Assembly (NCBI RefSeq): GCF_000372845.1
Contig: NZ_KB889963.1
Location: 2,748,304 to 2,812,303 of the forward strand
From: Methylocystis rosea SV97
GTDB taxonomy: Bacteria; Pseudomonadota; Alphaproteobacteria; Rhizobiales; Beijerinckiaceae
Length of the DNA: 64,000 nt
Direction: 5' to 3'
In this document: positions 44,483-53,556 of the stretch, piece after piece
Layout of the letters: every line of letters begins with the position of its first letter
Position numbering within the stretch: position 1 is the stretch's first letter
Program-made: the position numbers and the translations under genes
The notes under the pieces: generated by a model
Database searches by the model: none
What the model saw: only the letters and a program-made list of their open reading frames with translations
Told to the model about the DNA's origin: nothing

Positions 44483-47400
44483 TCACTCGCCCGCAGCTTT
44501 CAGCTGTTGCGGCTGGTTTTTGCGCGCGTTGAGTTCATTGAGCGCGCGCCGATACTCGACCGGCATCACCTTCCGGAACTTGCCCATGTAATTTGGCCAA
44601 TCCGCCAGAATGTCGCGCGCCCGCGTCGAGCCAGTGTAGCGCAGGTGATTGGCGATCAGCTGCCGAAGCCGCTCGGCGTCAAAGCGCGTCATGTCGCTCA
44701 TCACGTCGACGCGGCCATGGCCTTCCAGATCGCCGGACTGGTGATAGGTCTCGGTCATGACGGCCTCCTCGTCGCGCACCGGCTCCAGGTCGACCATCGC
44801 CAGATTGCAACGCGTCGAGAACGCGTCGTCTTCGTCGAGGACATAGGCGATGCCGCCCGACATGCCGGCCGCGAAGTTGCGCCCGGTATGTCCAAGGACC
44901 ACCACGACGCCGCCCGTCATATATTCGCAGCCGTGATCGCCAACGCCCTCGACGACGGCGAGCGCGCCCGAATTTCTCACGGCGAAGCGTTCGCCGGCGA
45001 CGCCGCGGAAATAGCATTCGCCGGCGATGGCGCCATAGAGAACGGTGTTGCCGACAATGATCGAATTTGATGGATCGATCTGCGCGGCGTCGCGCGAGGG
45101 ATAGATGATCAGCTTGCCGCCCGAGAGGCCCTTGCCCACATAGTCGTTGGCTTCGCCTTCCAGACGCAGCGTCACGCCGCGCGCGACAAACGCCCCAAAG
45201 CTCTGACCCGCCGTGCCCGTCGCGCGTATGTCGATCGTGTCCTCGGGCAGTCCCGCATGGCCGTAGATGCGCGCGACCTCGCCGGACAGCATTGCGCCCG
45301 TGGCGCGATCGACGTTGCGGATCGGCGTTTCGATGGAAACCTTCGCGCCGCGATCGAGCGCCGCGCGCGCCTCGGCGATGAGCTTGTTGTCGAGGACCTT
45401 ATCCAGGCCGTGATCCTGCGTCTTGCTGTGACGGATCGCGCCGCCTTCTCCCTGCGGCTTGAAAAACAGCTTGGAGAAATCGAGACCGCGCGCCTTCCAG
45501 TGCGCAATCGCCTTCTCCTTGTCGAGCATTTGCATCTGCCCAATCATTTCGTCGAAGTTGCGATAACCCATGGAGGCCATGAGTTCGCGCGCTTCTTCGG
45601 CGACGAAGAAGAAGAAGTTGATCACGTGTTCCGGCAAGCCGACGAAGCGCTTGCGCAGAACGGGGTCCTGAGTCGCGACGCCGACGGGGCACGTGTTGAG
45701 ATGGCACTTGCGCATCATGATGCAGCCCGCCGCGATGAGCGGCGCCGTCGCGAAGCCGAACTCATCGGCGCCGAGCAGCGCCCCGATCACGACGTCGCGG
45801 CCGGTGCGCAACCCGCCGTCGACCTGCACGGCGATGCGCGAACGCAGATTGTTCAGCACAAGCGTCTGATGCGTTTCGGCAAGCCCGATTTCCCAGGGCG
45901 AGCCCGCGTGCTTGATCGACGTCAGCGGCGAAGCGCCGGTGCCGCCCTCGAAACCGGAGATCGTCACATGATCGGCGCGGCCCTTGGAGACGCCGGCGGC
46001 GACCGTGCCGACGCCGACTTCCGAAACGAGCTTCACCGACACGGCGGCGCGCGGATTGGCGTTCTTCAAGTCGAAGATGAGCTGCGCCAAATCCTCGATC
46101 GAATAAATGTCATGATGCGGCGGCGGCGAGATCAGGCCGACGCCGGGCGTCGAGTGGCGCACCTTGGCGATGACGGCGTCGACCTTGTCGCCGGGCAGCT
46201 GGCCGCCTTCGCCGGGCTTTGCGCCCTGCGCCATCTTGATCTGAATCATGTCGGCGTTGACGAGATATTCCGTCGTCACGCCGAAGCGGCCGGACGCCAC
46301 CTGCTTGATGGCGCTGCGCATCGAGTCGCCGTTCGGCAACGGCTTGAATCGATCCGCCTCTTCGCCGCCCTCGCCGGTGTTTGATCTGCCGCCGATGCGA
46401 TTCATGGCGATGGCGAGCGTCGTATGCGCTTCGCGCGAGATGGAGCCAAACGACATGGCGCCCGTCGAGAAGCGCTTGACGATCTCGTTTGCCGGCTCGA
46501 CCTCGTCGAGCGGAATCGGCTTCCGACCGTCCTCCTCGGCGCCTTTGACGCGGAACAGACCGCGCAGATTGAGTAGCTTCTCGTCCTGCTCATTCAGGAG
46601 TTTGGCGAAAGCGCGATATTTGTCTTGCGCATTGCCGCGCACCGCATGCTGCAGCAGCGACACGGTTTGCGGCGTCCAGCTGTGCGCTTCGCCTCTGATG
46701 CGGTAGGCGTAATCGCCGCCGACGTCGAGCGCCTCCTTGTAGACGGGCGCGTCGCTGAAAGCGAGGCGGTGGCGACGCACGGTCTCGCGCGCGATTTCTT
46801 CGAGCCCGACGCCTTCGATGCGCGTCGTCGTGCCGGTGAAGAATTCGTCGATAAAGCTTTGCGCAAGACCGACGGCGTCGAAGATCTGCGCGCCGCAATA
46901 CGACTGATACGTGGAGATGCCCATCTTGGACATCACCTTGAGGATACCCTTGTCGACCGCCTTGATGAAGCGCTTGACGGCGGTCGGACCGTCGACGTCG
47001 GAGGGAAACTCCTCCGCGGAGGCGATGAGCGTCTCAAAGGCGAGATAAGGGTTGATCGCCTCGGCGCCGTAGCCCGCGAGGCAGCAGAAATGATGCACCT
47101 CGCGCGCCTCGCCGGTCTCGAGGACGAGGCCGACGGAGGTGCGCAATCCCCTGCGGATCAGGTGATGATGCACCGCCGCGGTCGCGAGCAGCGCCGGGAT
47201 GGGAATGCGGTCCGGACCGACCATGCGGTCCGAGAGGATAATGATGTTGTAGCGGCCGCTGACCGCCTCCTCGGCGCGTTGACATAGCCGCTTGATCGCC
47301 GCGTGCATGCCTTCGGCGCCCTTTGCGGCGTCGTAAGTGACGTCGATCGTCTTGGTGTCGAAACTATCCTCGACCGTGCCGATCCAGCGGATCTTTTCGA

Positions 47401-49177
47401 GATCCTCGCTCGTCAGGATCGGCTGGCGCACTTCGAGGCGCTTTGTGTTCGCCGAGCCTTCGTGGTCGAGAATGTTGGGCCGCGGCCCGATGAAGGACAC
47501 AAGGCTCATGACCAGCTCTTCGCGGATCGGATCGATCGGCGGATTGGTCACCTGCGCGAAGTTCTGCTTGAAATAGGTGTAGAGCAGCTTCTCCTTGTCG
47601 GAGAGCGCCGACACGGGCGTGTCCGTGCCCATCGAGCCGATCGCCTCCTGGCCTGTGACGGCCATCGGGAAAAGCAAAAGATCGAGGTCCTCCTGCGTGT
47701 AGCCGAAGGCCTGCTGACGGTCGAGCATCGACACGTCCCATCGCGCAGGACGCGTATCGACGGGCTTCAGATCCTCGAGCTGAATTTGCGTGCGCGCCAG
47801 CCACTCCTTGTAAGGATGAGAGTTTGACAGCGCCTTCTTGATCTCGTCGTCGGAAATGATGCGTCCCTGCTCCAGATCGACAAGCAGCATCTTGCCAGGC
47901 TGGAGACGCCACTTGGTCACGATCTTCTCTTCGGGAATCGGCAACACGCCCATTTCCGAAGCCATGACGACGAGGCCGTCGTCGGTGACGAGATAGCGCG
48001 CAGGCCGCAGTCCGTTCCGATCGAGCGTCGCGCCGATCTGGAGTCCGTCGGTGAAGGCCATGGCGGCGGGACCGTCCCACGGCTCCATGAGCGCCGCGTG
48101 ATGCTCGTAGAAAGCCTTGCGGTCGGCGTCCATCAGCGGATTGCCGGCCCAAGCTTCCGGGATCAGCATCATCACCGCATGCGCGAGCGAATAGCCGCCG
48201 CGCACAAGGAATTCGAGCGCATTGTCGAAACAGGCCGTGTCGGATTGACCCTCATAGGAGATCGGCCACAGCTTGCTGATCCCGTCGCCAAACAGCGGCG
48301 AGGAGACCGACGCCTGGCGCGCCGCCATCCAGTTCAGATTGCCGCGCAGCGTGTTGATTTCGCCGTTATGCGCGACAAAGCGATAGGGATGCGCAAGCCG
48401 CCACGAGGGGAAGGTGTTCGTCGCGAAGCGCTGATGCACAAGCGCCAGCGCCGAAATAAAACGCTCGTCCTTGAGATCGAGGAAATATTCGCCGAGCTGC
48501 GAGACGAGCACCATGCCCTTGTAGACGATGGTGCGCGACGAAACCGAGACGGCGTAAAACTCCCGTCCGCCGTTGCCGAGCCGGTAAATTTCGTTTGAGG
48601 CCGCCTTGCGCGCAAGATAGATGCGCCGCTCAAAGATGTCGGCGTCAGCGACGTTCGGCCCGCGCCCGATGAAGATTTGCGCGTGATGCGGCTCGACGGC
48701 CTTCACCGCCTCGCCGAGATCGCTCGAATCGACGGGAAGATCGCGCCAGCCAAGAACGACGAGCCCCTCTTCTTCGATCGACTTATCGATGATGCCGCGC
48801 GCGCGCGCGCGCGTCTCGGGATCGCGCGGTAAGAAAAACTGCCCGATGGCGTAATCGCCGGCGGCGGGAAGTTCTATGCCGAGCTTCGCGCACTCCGCTT
48901 TGAAGAACTCATGGGGGATCTGAAGCAGGATGCCGCAACCGTCGCCGAGCTTTGGGTCAGCGCCGACGGCGCCCCGGTGATCGAGATTGAGCAATATCTG
49001 TAAGCCCATCTCGACGATGGCATGCGACTTCTCGTTGCGCATGTTGGCGACGAAGCCCACCCCGCAGGAATCGTGCTCCTTGGCGGGGTCATAAAGCCCT
49101 TGCGCCTGCGGAAGAGCGGGGTCGCGGCCGAGCGGCTGCGGTCCGGCTTCAGCGAAGTGCTCGGCGGCTTTCGTCAT
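44483..49177 (-). CDS. gltB: glutamate synthase (NADPH) large subunit
   Basis: GltB makes two glutamates from glutamine and 2-oxoglutarate. The 1564-residue protein has an N-terminal glutaminase domain whose nucleophile is Cys38 (in [14 protein letters not shown]) after a short propeptide, and a central domain. The FMN synthase domain contains [35 protein letters not shown] and the [3Fe-4S] site [17 protein letters not shown]-terminal beta-helix follows ([20 protein letters not shown]). GGAGACGC upstream fixes the ATG at 49177. Confidence 0.98.
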   Translation of the reverse strand: MTKAAEHFAEAGPQPLGRDPALPQAQGLYDPAKEHDSCGVGFVANMRNEKSHAIVEMGLQILLNLDHRGAVGADPKLGDGCGILLQIPHEFFKAECAKLGIELPAAGDYAIGQFFLPRDPETRARARGIIDKSIEEEGLVVLGWRDLPVDSSDLGEAVKAVEPHHAQIFIGRGPNVADADIFERRIYLARKAASNEIYRLGNGGREFYAVSVSSRTIVYKGMVLVSQLGEYFLDLKDERFISALALVHQRFATNTFPSWRLAHPYRFVAHNGEINTLRGNLNWMAARQASVSSPLFGDGISKLWPISYEGQSDTACFDNALEFLVRGGYSLAHAVMMLIPEAWAGNPLMDADRKAFYEHHAALMEPWDGPAAMAFTDGLQIGATLDRNGLRPARYLVTDDGLVVMASEMGVLPIPEEKIVTKWRLQPGKMLLVDLEQGRIISDDEIKKALSNSHPYKEWLARTQIQLEDLKPVDTRPARWDVSMLDRQQAFGYTQEDLDLLLFPMAVTGQEAIGSMGTDTPVSALSDKEKLLYTYFKQNFAQVTNPPIDPIREELVMSLVSFIGPRPNILDHEGSANTKRLEVRQPILTSEDLEKIRWIGTVEDSFDTKTIDVTYDAAKGAEGMHAAIKRLCQRAEEAVSGRYNIIILSDRMVGPDRIPIPALLATAAVHHHLIRRGLRTSVGLVLETGEAREVHHFCCLAGYGAEAINPYLAFETLIASAEEFPSDVDGPTAVKRFIKAVDKGILKVMSKMGISTYQSYCGAQIFDAVGLAQSFIDEFFTGTTTRIEGVGLEEIARETVRRHRLAFSDAPVYKEALDVGGDYAYRIRGEAHSWTPQTVSLLQHAVRGNAQDKYRAFAKLLNEQDEKLLNLRGLFRVKGAEEDGRKPIPLDEVEPANEIVKRFSTGAMSFGSISREAHTTLAIAMNRIGGRSNTGEGGEEADRFKPLPNGDSMRSAIKQVASGRFGVTTEYLVNADMIQIKMAQGAKPGEGGQLPGDKVDAVIAKVRHSTPGVGLISPPPHHDIYSIEDLAQLIFDLKNANPRAAVSVKLVSEVGVGTVAAGVSKGRADHVTISGFEGGTGASPLTSIKHAGSPWEIGLAETHQTLVLNNLRSRIAVQVDGGLRTGRDVVIGALLGADEFGFATAPLIAAGCIMMRKCHLNTCPVGVATQDPVLRKRFVGLPEHVINFFFFVAEEARELMASMGYRNFDEMIGQMQMLDKEKAIAHWKARGLDFSKLFFKPQGEGGAIRHSKTQDHGLDKVLDNKLIAEARAALDRGAKVSIETPIRNVDRATGAMLSGEVARIYGHAGLPEDTIDIRATGTAGQSFGAFVARGVTLRLEGEANDYVGKGLSGGKLIIYPSRDAAQIDPSNSIIVGNTVLYGAIAGECYFRGVAGERFAVRNSGALAVVEGVGDHGCEYMTGGVVVVLGHTGRNFAAGMSGGIAYVLDEDDAFSTRCNLAMVDLEPVRDEEAVMTETYHQSGDLEGHGRVDVMSDMTRFDAERLRQLIANHLRYTGSTRARDILADWPNYMGKFRKVMPVEYRRALNELNARKNQPQQLKAAGE

Positions 49178-49301
49178 TTGGCGTCTCCTCGACAGGACGG
49201 CGCGCCTTTTCCTGCGCCCCTCCCGCCCGCTCATCGAACCACAAAACTGTCATAGGCGTGACCGAAATCGTCACAGCCGACTCTCGCATTCCCCGCACGC
49301 A

Positions 49302-49325
49302 GATTCGCAACGTCGGTTGCGAATC
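49302..49325. promoter_or_regulatory. perfect 10-base inverted repeat upstream of gltB
   Basis: GATTCGCAAC-GTCG-GTTGCGAATC is a perfect palindrome with a four-base centre. It lies 125 bases before gltB and about 300 bases before the divergent gene. It has no T-run, so it is more likely an operator than a terminator. The rest of the 448-base gap (49178-49625) holds no convincing gene. Confidence 0.45.
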
Positions 49326-49625
49326 CCTCGCGCCTCGTCTCACGTCCGGGCGCAAGGCAAGGGACGCGCCGCTTTGCGAGCCCCCTCATTTACGTCGGCC
49401 ACGGCGCGTGTCGAGCGGCGGGCCATGCAAATGAACACAGAGTTCTCCAAAAGCGAGCGCCGCCTTAAGGTCAGCAAGGCTGACATATCTGCGGGCTAAC
49501 TTAGTGCCAGATTTGCGTTGAAGTGACAAGCAATCGCTTGGGCTTTCGGCGCTTGCCGGTCTAATGCTCGCCGCATTGTTGTCAGAGCATCCGCGCGGCC
49601 GAGAGGGCTGGACAGGGAAGAAACT

Positions 49626-51062
49626 ATGCGGTCATTCAAGGGGAAAGCGGTTTTGCCGTTCGCGTTGGCGCTGGCGGCAAGCGCCGCCGTTCCGCAGCAC
49701 GCCTTCGCGCAGTTTTTCTTTCGGCCGTTCGTCTATAGCTACCGCCAGCAAATTCCCCCGGAAGAGCCAGGTTTCGCCTCTCGTCGGGCCGTCGCCTCGA
49801 TTCTGGGACGAGAGGGCTATCGACTCGTTGGGCCGCTCGGGCGTCGCGGCGAGCAGATCGTCGCGACCGGCGTCAGTCGCCGGGAAGGCGACATGCGCTT
49901 CATCATCGACCCCTACGAGGGGCGCATCTTGCGCGCAGTGCGACTCGGGCCTCCGCCGATGTATGATCGGGGACCGCGCTACGGCGGCGATTACGGCCCC
50001 TCCGGCGGCGACGCTTATGGGACGCCCCCCTCGACGGGCGGAGTTCCATACCCGCCGCAGGGCGCCGGCGTTTCCGGGGCCGCTGGCCCGGCCGCGGATC
50101 GTGGACGCCAGCAGCCCGGCGTCGCAGCTTTGGCGGATAAGGCGCCGAACAGCCAGCGCGCTCGGGCGGCTCAGAAAAGCGCGGCGTCGAAGAGTTCGCG
50201 CGCAATCGCCCCGACGATGAAGCCCGAGGCGCCCTCCGAGGCGCCGATGACGATCGCGCCAGCCGCCTCCCCTGCTCCGGCCCCGGCCGCGGCCACGTCG
50301 ACCGAGCCGAAGACTGCGCCGTCCGCAGCCCGGTCGCAGGAGCCCCAGTTCAACGCTGAGAGCGCCAGGACGCCGTCTGCGTCGGGCGCTGAGACGCCGC
50401 CCGCGCCAAGCCCAGAACAGAAGAGTTCCGATTTAACGGCTACGCCTCCGGCGGCGACAGCCGATAAGACCGCTGGCGACAAGCCGGCCACTTCGGCTCC
50501 GAGAGAGCCGAGGTCTGACGACGCCAGCGTCCCTGCGCCGGCGCAAGCGACACAAGGGCCGCGGCCGACTGGGGAAAGCTCAGCTAAGCCAGCTCCGACC
50601 TCTGCTGAAAAGGCGCCGGACTCTGGCGCGGCTCCTTCAGCGCAGGCCGCCAAGGAAACGCCCGCCGGCAAGCCTGCGGAGGCGGCGTCTGGGGAGCCGA
50701 AAGCTGATCCCGCCAGCGCGCCGCAAGCGCAAGCGACGCAGCAGTCGCCGCAAAGCCCTGAGAGCGCTCCGACGCCGCCGGCGCCGGTCTCGGCTGCTCA
50801 CGCGCCAAGCGCCGCGCCCCCAGCGGAGCAGACGGCTGAAAAACCAGCCGCCCCGTCGGCTAGCGTGTCCGCGCCTGCGAAGCGCGCAGCGGCCGCCCGC
50901 GCCGCCGGAGGCTCCTCGCGCCGGGCGATCGTCCCGCCGTCAGGCGCGAGCGGCGCAACTGTCGTAACTCCGACGGCGTCCACGCCGCCGGCTTCCGCCC
51001 CGACGGGTTCAGCGACGGCGAAGACGCCCGACAGCGCCGCAAAGCCAAAAGCCGGCGGATAA
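49626..51062 (+). CDS. secreted Ala/Pro-rich protein with a small folded N-terminal domain, 478 aa
   Basis: A signal peptide (AVLPFALALAASAAVPQHAFA) is followed by a folded stretch of about 75 residues (PGFASRRAVASILGREGYRL and GDMRFIIDPYEGRILRAVRL) that resembles a PepSY-like alpha/beta unit. The remaining 340 residues are low-complexity Ala, Pro, Ser, Thr, Glu and Lys, with repeated PAE/KPA-like units, so disordered. Such proteins often span the periplasm or decorate the envelope. Function unknown. A strong terminator follows directly. Confidence 0.75.
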   Translation: MRSFKGKAVLPFALALAASAAVPQHAFAQFFFRPFVYSYRQQIPPEEPGFASRRAVASILGREGYRLVGPLGRRGEQIVATGVSRREGDMRFIIDPYEGRILRAVRLGPPPMYDRGPRYGGDYGPSGGDAYGTPPSTGGVPYPPQGAGVSGAAGPAADRGRQQPGVAALADKAPNSQRARAAQKSAASKSSRAIAPTMKPEAPSEAPMTIAPAASPAPAPAAATSTEPKTAPSAARSQEPQFNAESARTPSASGAETPPAPSPEQKSSDLTATPPAATADKTAGDKPATSAPREPRSDDASVPAPAQATQGPRPTGESSAKPAPTSAEKAPDSGAAPSAQAAKETPAGKPAEAASGEPKADPASAPQAQATQQSPQSPESAPTPPAPVSAAHAPSAAPPAEQTAEKPAAPSASVSAPAKRAAAARAAGGSSRRAIVPPSGASGATVVTPTASTPPASAPTGSATAKTPDSAAKPKAGG

Positions 51063-51066
51063 CAAA

Positions 51067-51098
51067 AGAGGCGCCCAAAAGGGCGCCTCTCGCATTTT
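51067..51098 (+). terminator. intrinsic terminator after the Ala/Pro-rich gene
   Basis: AGAGGCGCCC (51067-51076) pairs perfectly with GGGCGCCTCT (51081-51090) around AAAA, followed by CGCATTTT. It starts four bases after the stop codon and may also serve the convergent hsp20 gene (AAAA on the other flank). Confidence 0.9.
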
Positions 51099-51117
51099 CA
51101 CTTCAGAACTTTCGCCG

Positions 51118-51582
51118 TTACGCAGCCTTGGACTCGACGATCGTCGCGGACGGCGTCGTCACGCCGATGTCGATGCGGCGTGGCTTCTGCGCCTCCGGAA
51201 TCTCGCGCACGAGATCGACGTGAAGCAAGCCGTTGACGAGGCTGGCGCCTGTTACGACCACATGGTCGGCAAGCTGGAACCTGCGCTCGAACGCCCGCGC
51301 GGCGATGCCCTGATGCAGGACCTCGCGGCCCTCCGCAGGCTGCGCCGGCTCTTTCGAGCCTTTGATGGCCAAGGTGTTTTCCTTGGTCTCGACGGACAGT
51401 TCCTCGCGCGAGAAGCCGGCGACCGCGAGGGTCACGCGATAGGCGTTCTCGCCCGTGCGCTCGATATTGTAAGGCGGGTAGCTTTGGGACGTCTCGAAGC
51501 CGCTGGCCTGATCGAGCAGGTTGAACAGACGGTCGAAGCCGACGGTCTGGCGGTACAGCGGAGAGAGATCGAACTGACGCAT
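51118..51582 (-). CDS. small heat shock protein, Hsp20 family (IbpA-like)
   Basis: The 154-residue chaperone has the class A bacterial layout: MRQFDLSPLYRQTVGFDRLF at the N-terminus and the alpha-crystallin domain (PPYNIERTGENAYRVTLAVA, FERRFQLADHVVVTGASLVN). The beta-strand motif GLLHVDLVREIPE and a C-terminal tail with the IxI-like RRIDIGV follow. It binds unfolding proteins in the cytosol during heat stress. The RNA leader ahead of it contains a likely thermosensor. The upstream ATG at 51607 is not used if the leader is real. Confidence 0.95.
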   Translation of the reverse strand: MRQFDLSPLYRQTVGFDRLFNLLDQASGFETSQSYPPYNIERTGENAYRVTLAVAGFSREELSVETKENTLAIKGSKEPAQPAEGREVLHQGIAARAFERRFQLADHVVVTGASLVNGLLHVDLVREIPEAQKPRRIDIGVTTPSATIVESKAA

Positions 51583-51640
51583 GACATATCCTCCAGTTGA
51601 GCGACATGCGGCGCGCTAGCGTTATCGCGCCGCGCCTCTT
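51583..51640 (-). promoter_or_regulatory. candidate ROSE-type RNA thermometer in the hsp20 leader
   Basis: The transcript leader reads TCGCTCAACTGGAGGATATG just ahead of the start codon. The UCGCU segment faces the Shine-Dalgarno GGAGGA, the core pairing of ROSE elements (UYGCU against the SD). Upstream, GCGGCGCG (51608-51615 on plus) pairs with CGCGCCGC (51626-51633), giving a second strong hairpin. ROSE elements are the standard control of rhizobial hsp20 genes. Confidence 0.6.
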
Positions 51641-51673
51641 AGCGCGTCCGTTACGGCCCGCGCTGGCAACGAT

Positions 51674-52834
51674 TTAAGAAGCGCTGCGGCGTCGTTCAAG
51701 AGGCGCCGGCGACGCGGATAACAGCGCCTCCGTCGGCAGCGCATGGCGCTCCGGCGTGCGGAAGGGGGATTCCAGAGCAAGCACGAGCTTGACCAGATCC
51801 GCCTGGCGGGTCGCGCCGGTCTTCTGGAAAATGCTTTTCAGATAACCTTTGACAGTTCCCTCGCTCAGACCAAGCGCGCGCGCGGTGGCCGGGACGCCGC
51901 CCACTTCGGCGATGGCGAGCAGCACCGAACTCTCGCGGGCGGTGAGGCCGCACACGCCCGCGGCGACCTCTCCACTTTCGCTGGAATTGAGCGCGAGCCT
52001 GCGCATGAACAATGCCGACAGTCCCTTTGACAGCGGCAGCACATGCATCACGCAACAGCGCGACTCCCCGCGCTTCACCATGATCGCGAAGGCTTCCGCG
52101 TCGGCGCCGCCGATCTGGGCGAGCGCACGCTCCAAAGCCTCCTTGGCGTGCGGATCGCGCACAGTCAACGTATTGCCAAAGATCGCCAGCGCGTCGCCTT
52201 CGCCGAGCATCTCGTCGGCGCTGCGATTCCTATGGACGACGCGCATCCTGCTGTCGACGACAAGCACCGGCGACGTCAGCTCCGCGAACAATTCGACGAG
52301 AGCCGATGTGTCAGACGCCGGCTTATGGCGGGCGATGGCCGTCGCGAGATGCGGCAGAAGCGCGTCAAGCCGCCTCTTCGCCTCGATGTCGGCGAGACCT
52401 GCGGCCTCATCACGAAAGGCGACGAATAGGCAGACGCCCGTCTCGGATCGGTGAATGACTCCGCCGATCATATCGGCCAGGCCGAAGGGCGCCATCCAGC
52501 GCTGGTAGGCGCCGCTTTGATGAAGCTCTTCCAGGGAGACGAAGTCTTCCGACGAGAACGCCCGACCGACGCCAATCTCGGCCAGGACGCGCGCCTTGAC
52601 CGGATCGAGTTTGCGATGATTGCGGAGATATTCGACGATCCACGCTTTCTCGGCGCGTGTCGAATGCTTGAGCTCCAACAGCGCCGAACAACGGTCTTCG
52701 AACAGCAGCGCTGCAAAGCGCGCATCCAGCAAACGCGCAATCTCGTCGAGCGTATCGGGCCAGTGCTGCGCTTCGGCGCCTGCGGCTTTGATCGCCACGA
52801 TGACGCGCGCATCCGCATCTTTCGTCAAGGTCAT
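51674..52834 (-). CDS. LuxR-type transcriptional regulator with PAS-like N-terminal region
   Basis: The 386-residue protein ends in a LuxR/NarL helix-turn-helix: LTARESSVLLAIAEVGGVPA, then TARALGLSEGTVKGYLKSIF. The N-terminal 300 residues contain a PAS-like segment (SPVLVVDSRMRVVHRNRSAD) and a helical part starting MTLTKDADARVIVAIKAAGA, as in orphan alphaproteobacterial regulators. No phospho-acceptor receiver domain is seen, so it is probably ligand- or redox-sensing. The start is uncertain: 52834 is chosen over 53020. Divergent neighbour: the DUF2946/copper receptor genes. Confidence 0.85.
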   Translation of the reverse strand: MTLTKDADARVIVAIKAAGAEAQHWPDTLDEIARLLDARFAALLFEDRCSALLELKHSTRAEKAWIVEYLRNHRKLDPVKARVLAEIGVGRAFSSEDFVSLEELHQSGAYQRWMAPFGLADMIGGVIHRSETGVCLFVAFRDEAAGLADIEAKRRLDALLPHLATAIARHKPASDTSALVELFAELTSPVLVVDSRMRVVHRNRSADEMLGEGDALAIFGNTLTVRDPHAKEALERALAQIGGADAEAFAIMVKRGESRCCVMHVLPLSKGLSALFMRRLALNSSESGEVAAGVCGLTARESSVLLAIAEVGGVPATARALGLSEGTVKGYLKSIFQKTGATRQADLVKLVLALESPFRTPERHALPTEALLSASPAPLERRRSAS

Positions 52835-53076
52835 GTCTTCACCCGGTGCGACCTCTCGCCACACCTTCGCAAAGCCGGTCTTCGCGATGGCGCTTGCCGC
52901 GCAGCGAAACGTCACACTGCCCTGGAGCCCTAGGAGAACCTGTAGAAAAACCAGGGCGTCAATCAATCGCAGCTTAGCGTCTGTGTTGCGCAACTGCAAC
53001 AAGGACAAGAATTTACGCAAACGCCGGGCGCCACCCTCCCGATCGGGGGGAAACGGAGAAAAACGTAGCGGCTAAG

Positions 53077-53496
53077 TTGCACAAAATGAATGGGCGCGGC
53101 GGCATGGCGACTCCGGCTTCAATGACGAGAGCAAAGACGAACGCAAGGCGGAAAGGCCTGCGCGCGTTTGTTGCTGCGACGCTGTTCGTCGTTTCAGCAT
53201 TGTTGCAGGCGACGATCGCGCCGCATGCGGCCCTGTCGGCGACGCAAGAGTTCTGCGTCACGAGTCACGCCGCCGCGGACGAGACGGCGCCGAGGGGCGC
53301 GCCGGCGCACGGCTGGCATGCGCACTGCGGCGCCTGCCAGATCGCCGCGGCGCCGATCCTTTCCGAAAAGCCGCCGATCGCAAGGCTCGAACAGCCGCCA
53401 ACCCCGCTTGTCTATTTCGACTCCTGGCTTTTCGAACCGCGAGAACGACGCCGGCCCGGCGATACGCGCTCGCGCGCGCCTCCCGCGCTCTCCTGA
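53077..53496 (+). CDS. DUF2946-like small membrane/exported protein ahead of a copper receptor
   Basis: The 139-residue protein has a basic N-terminus, one hydrophobic segment (FVAATLFVVSALLQATIAPH) and a loop with HGWHAHCGACQIAAAP, the Cys/His motif seen in DUF2946 proteins. It ends in a basic Pro-rich tail. Such proteins are typically encoded next to copper-related TonB receptors and are thought to handle metal at the membrane; the role is not proven. The start could also be an ATG at 53086. The receptor gene follows 60 bases later. Confidence 0.72.
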   Translation: MHKMNGRGGMATPASMTRAKTNARRKGLRAFVAATLFVVSALLQATIAPHAALSATQEFCVTSHAAADETAPRGAPAHGWHAHCGACQIAAAPILSEKPPIARLEQPPTPLVYFDSWLFEPRERRRPGDTRSRAPPALS

Positions 53497-53556
53497 CGAA
53501 ACACAACACGCACCGTTTCAACCGCCGTTCGCCGGCGGATCAGGAGAACTCATCCA

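Noticed and set aside
45257-46384. 375-codon frame opposite gltB
   Set aside because: Mirror of gltB codons; no ribosome-binding site or known domain.
49317-49499. 60-codon frame in the gltB upstream region
   Set aside because: Begins inside the palindrome, lacks a ribosome-binding site, and resembles no family.
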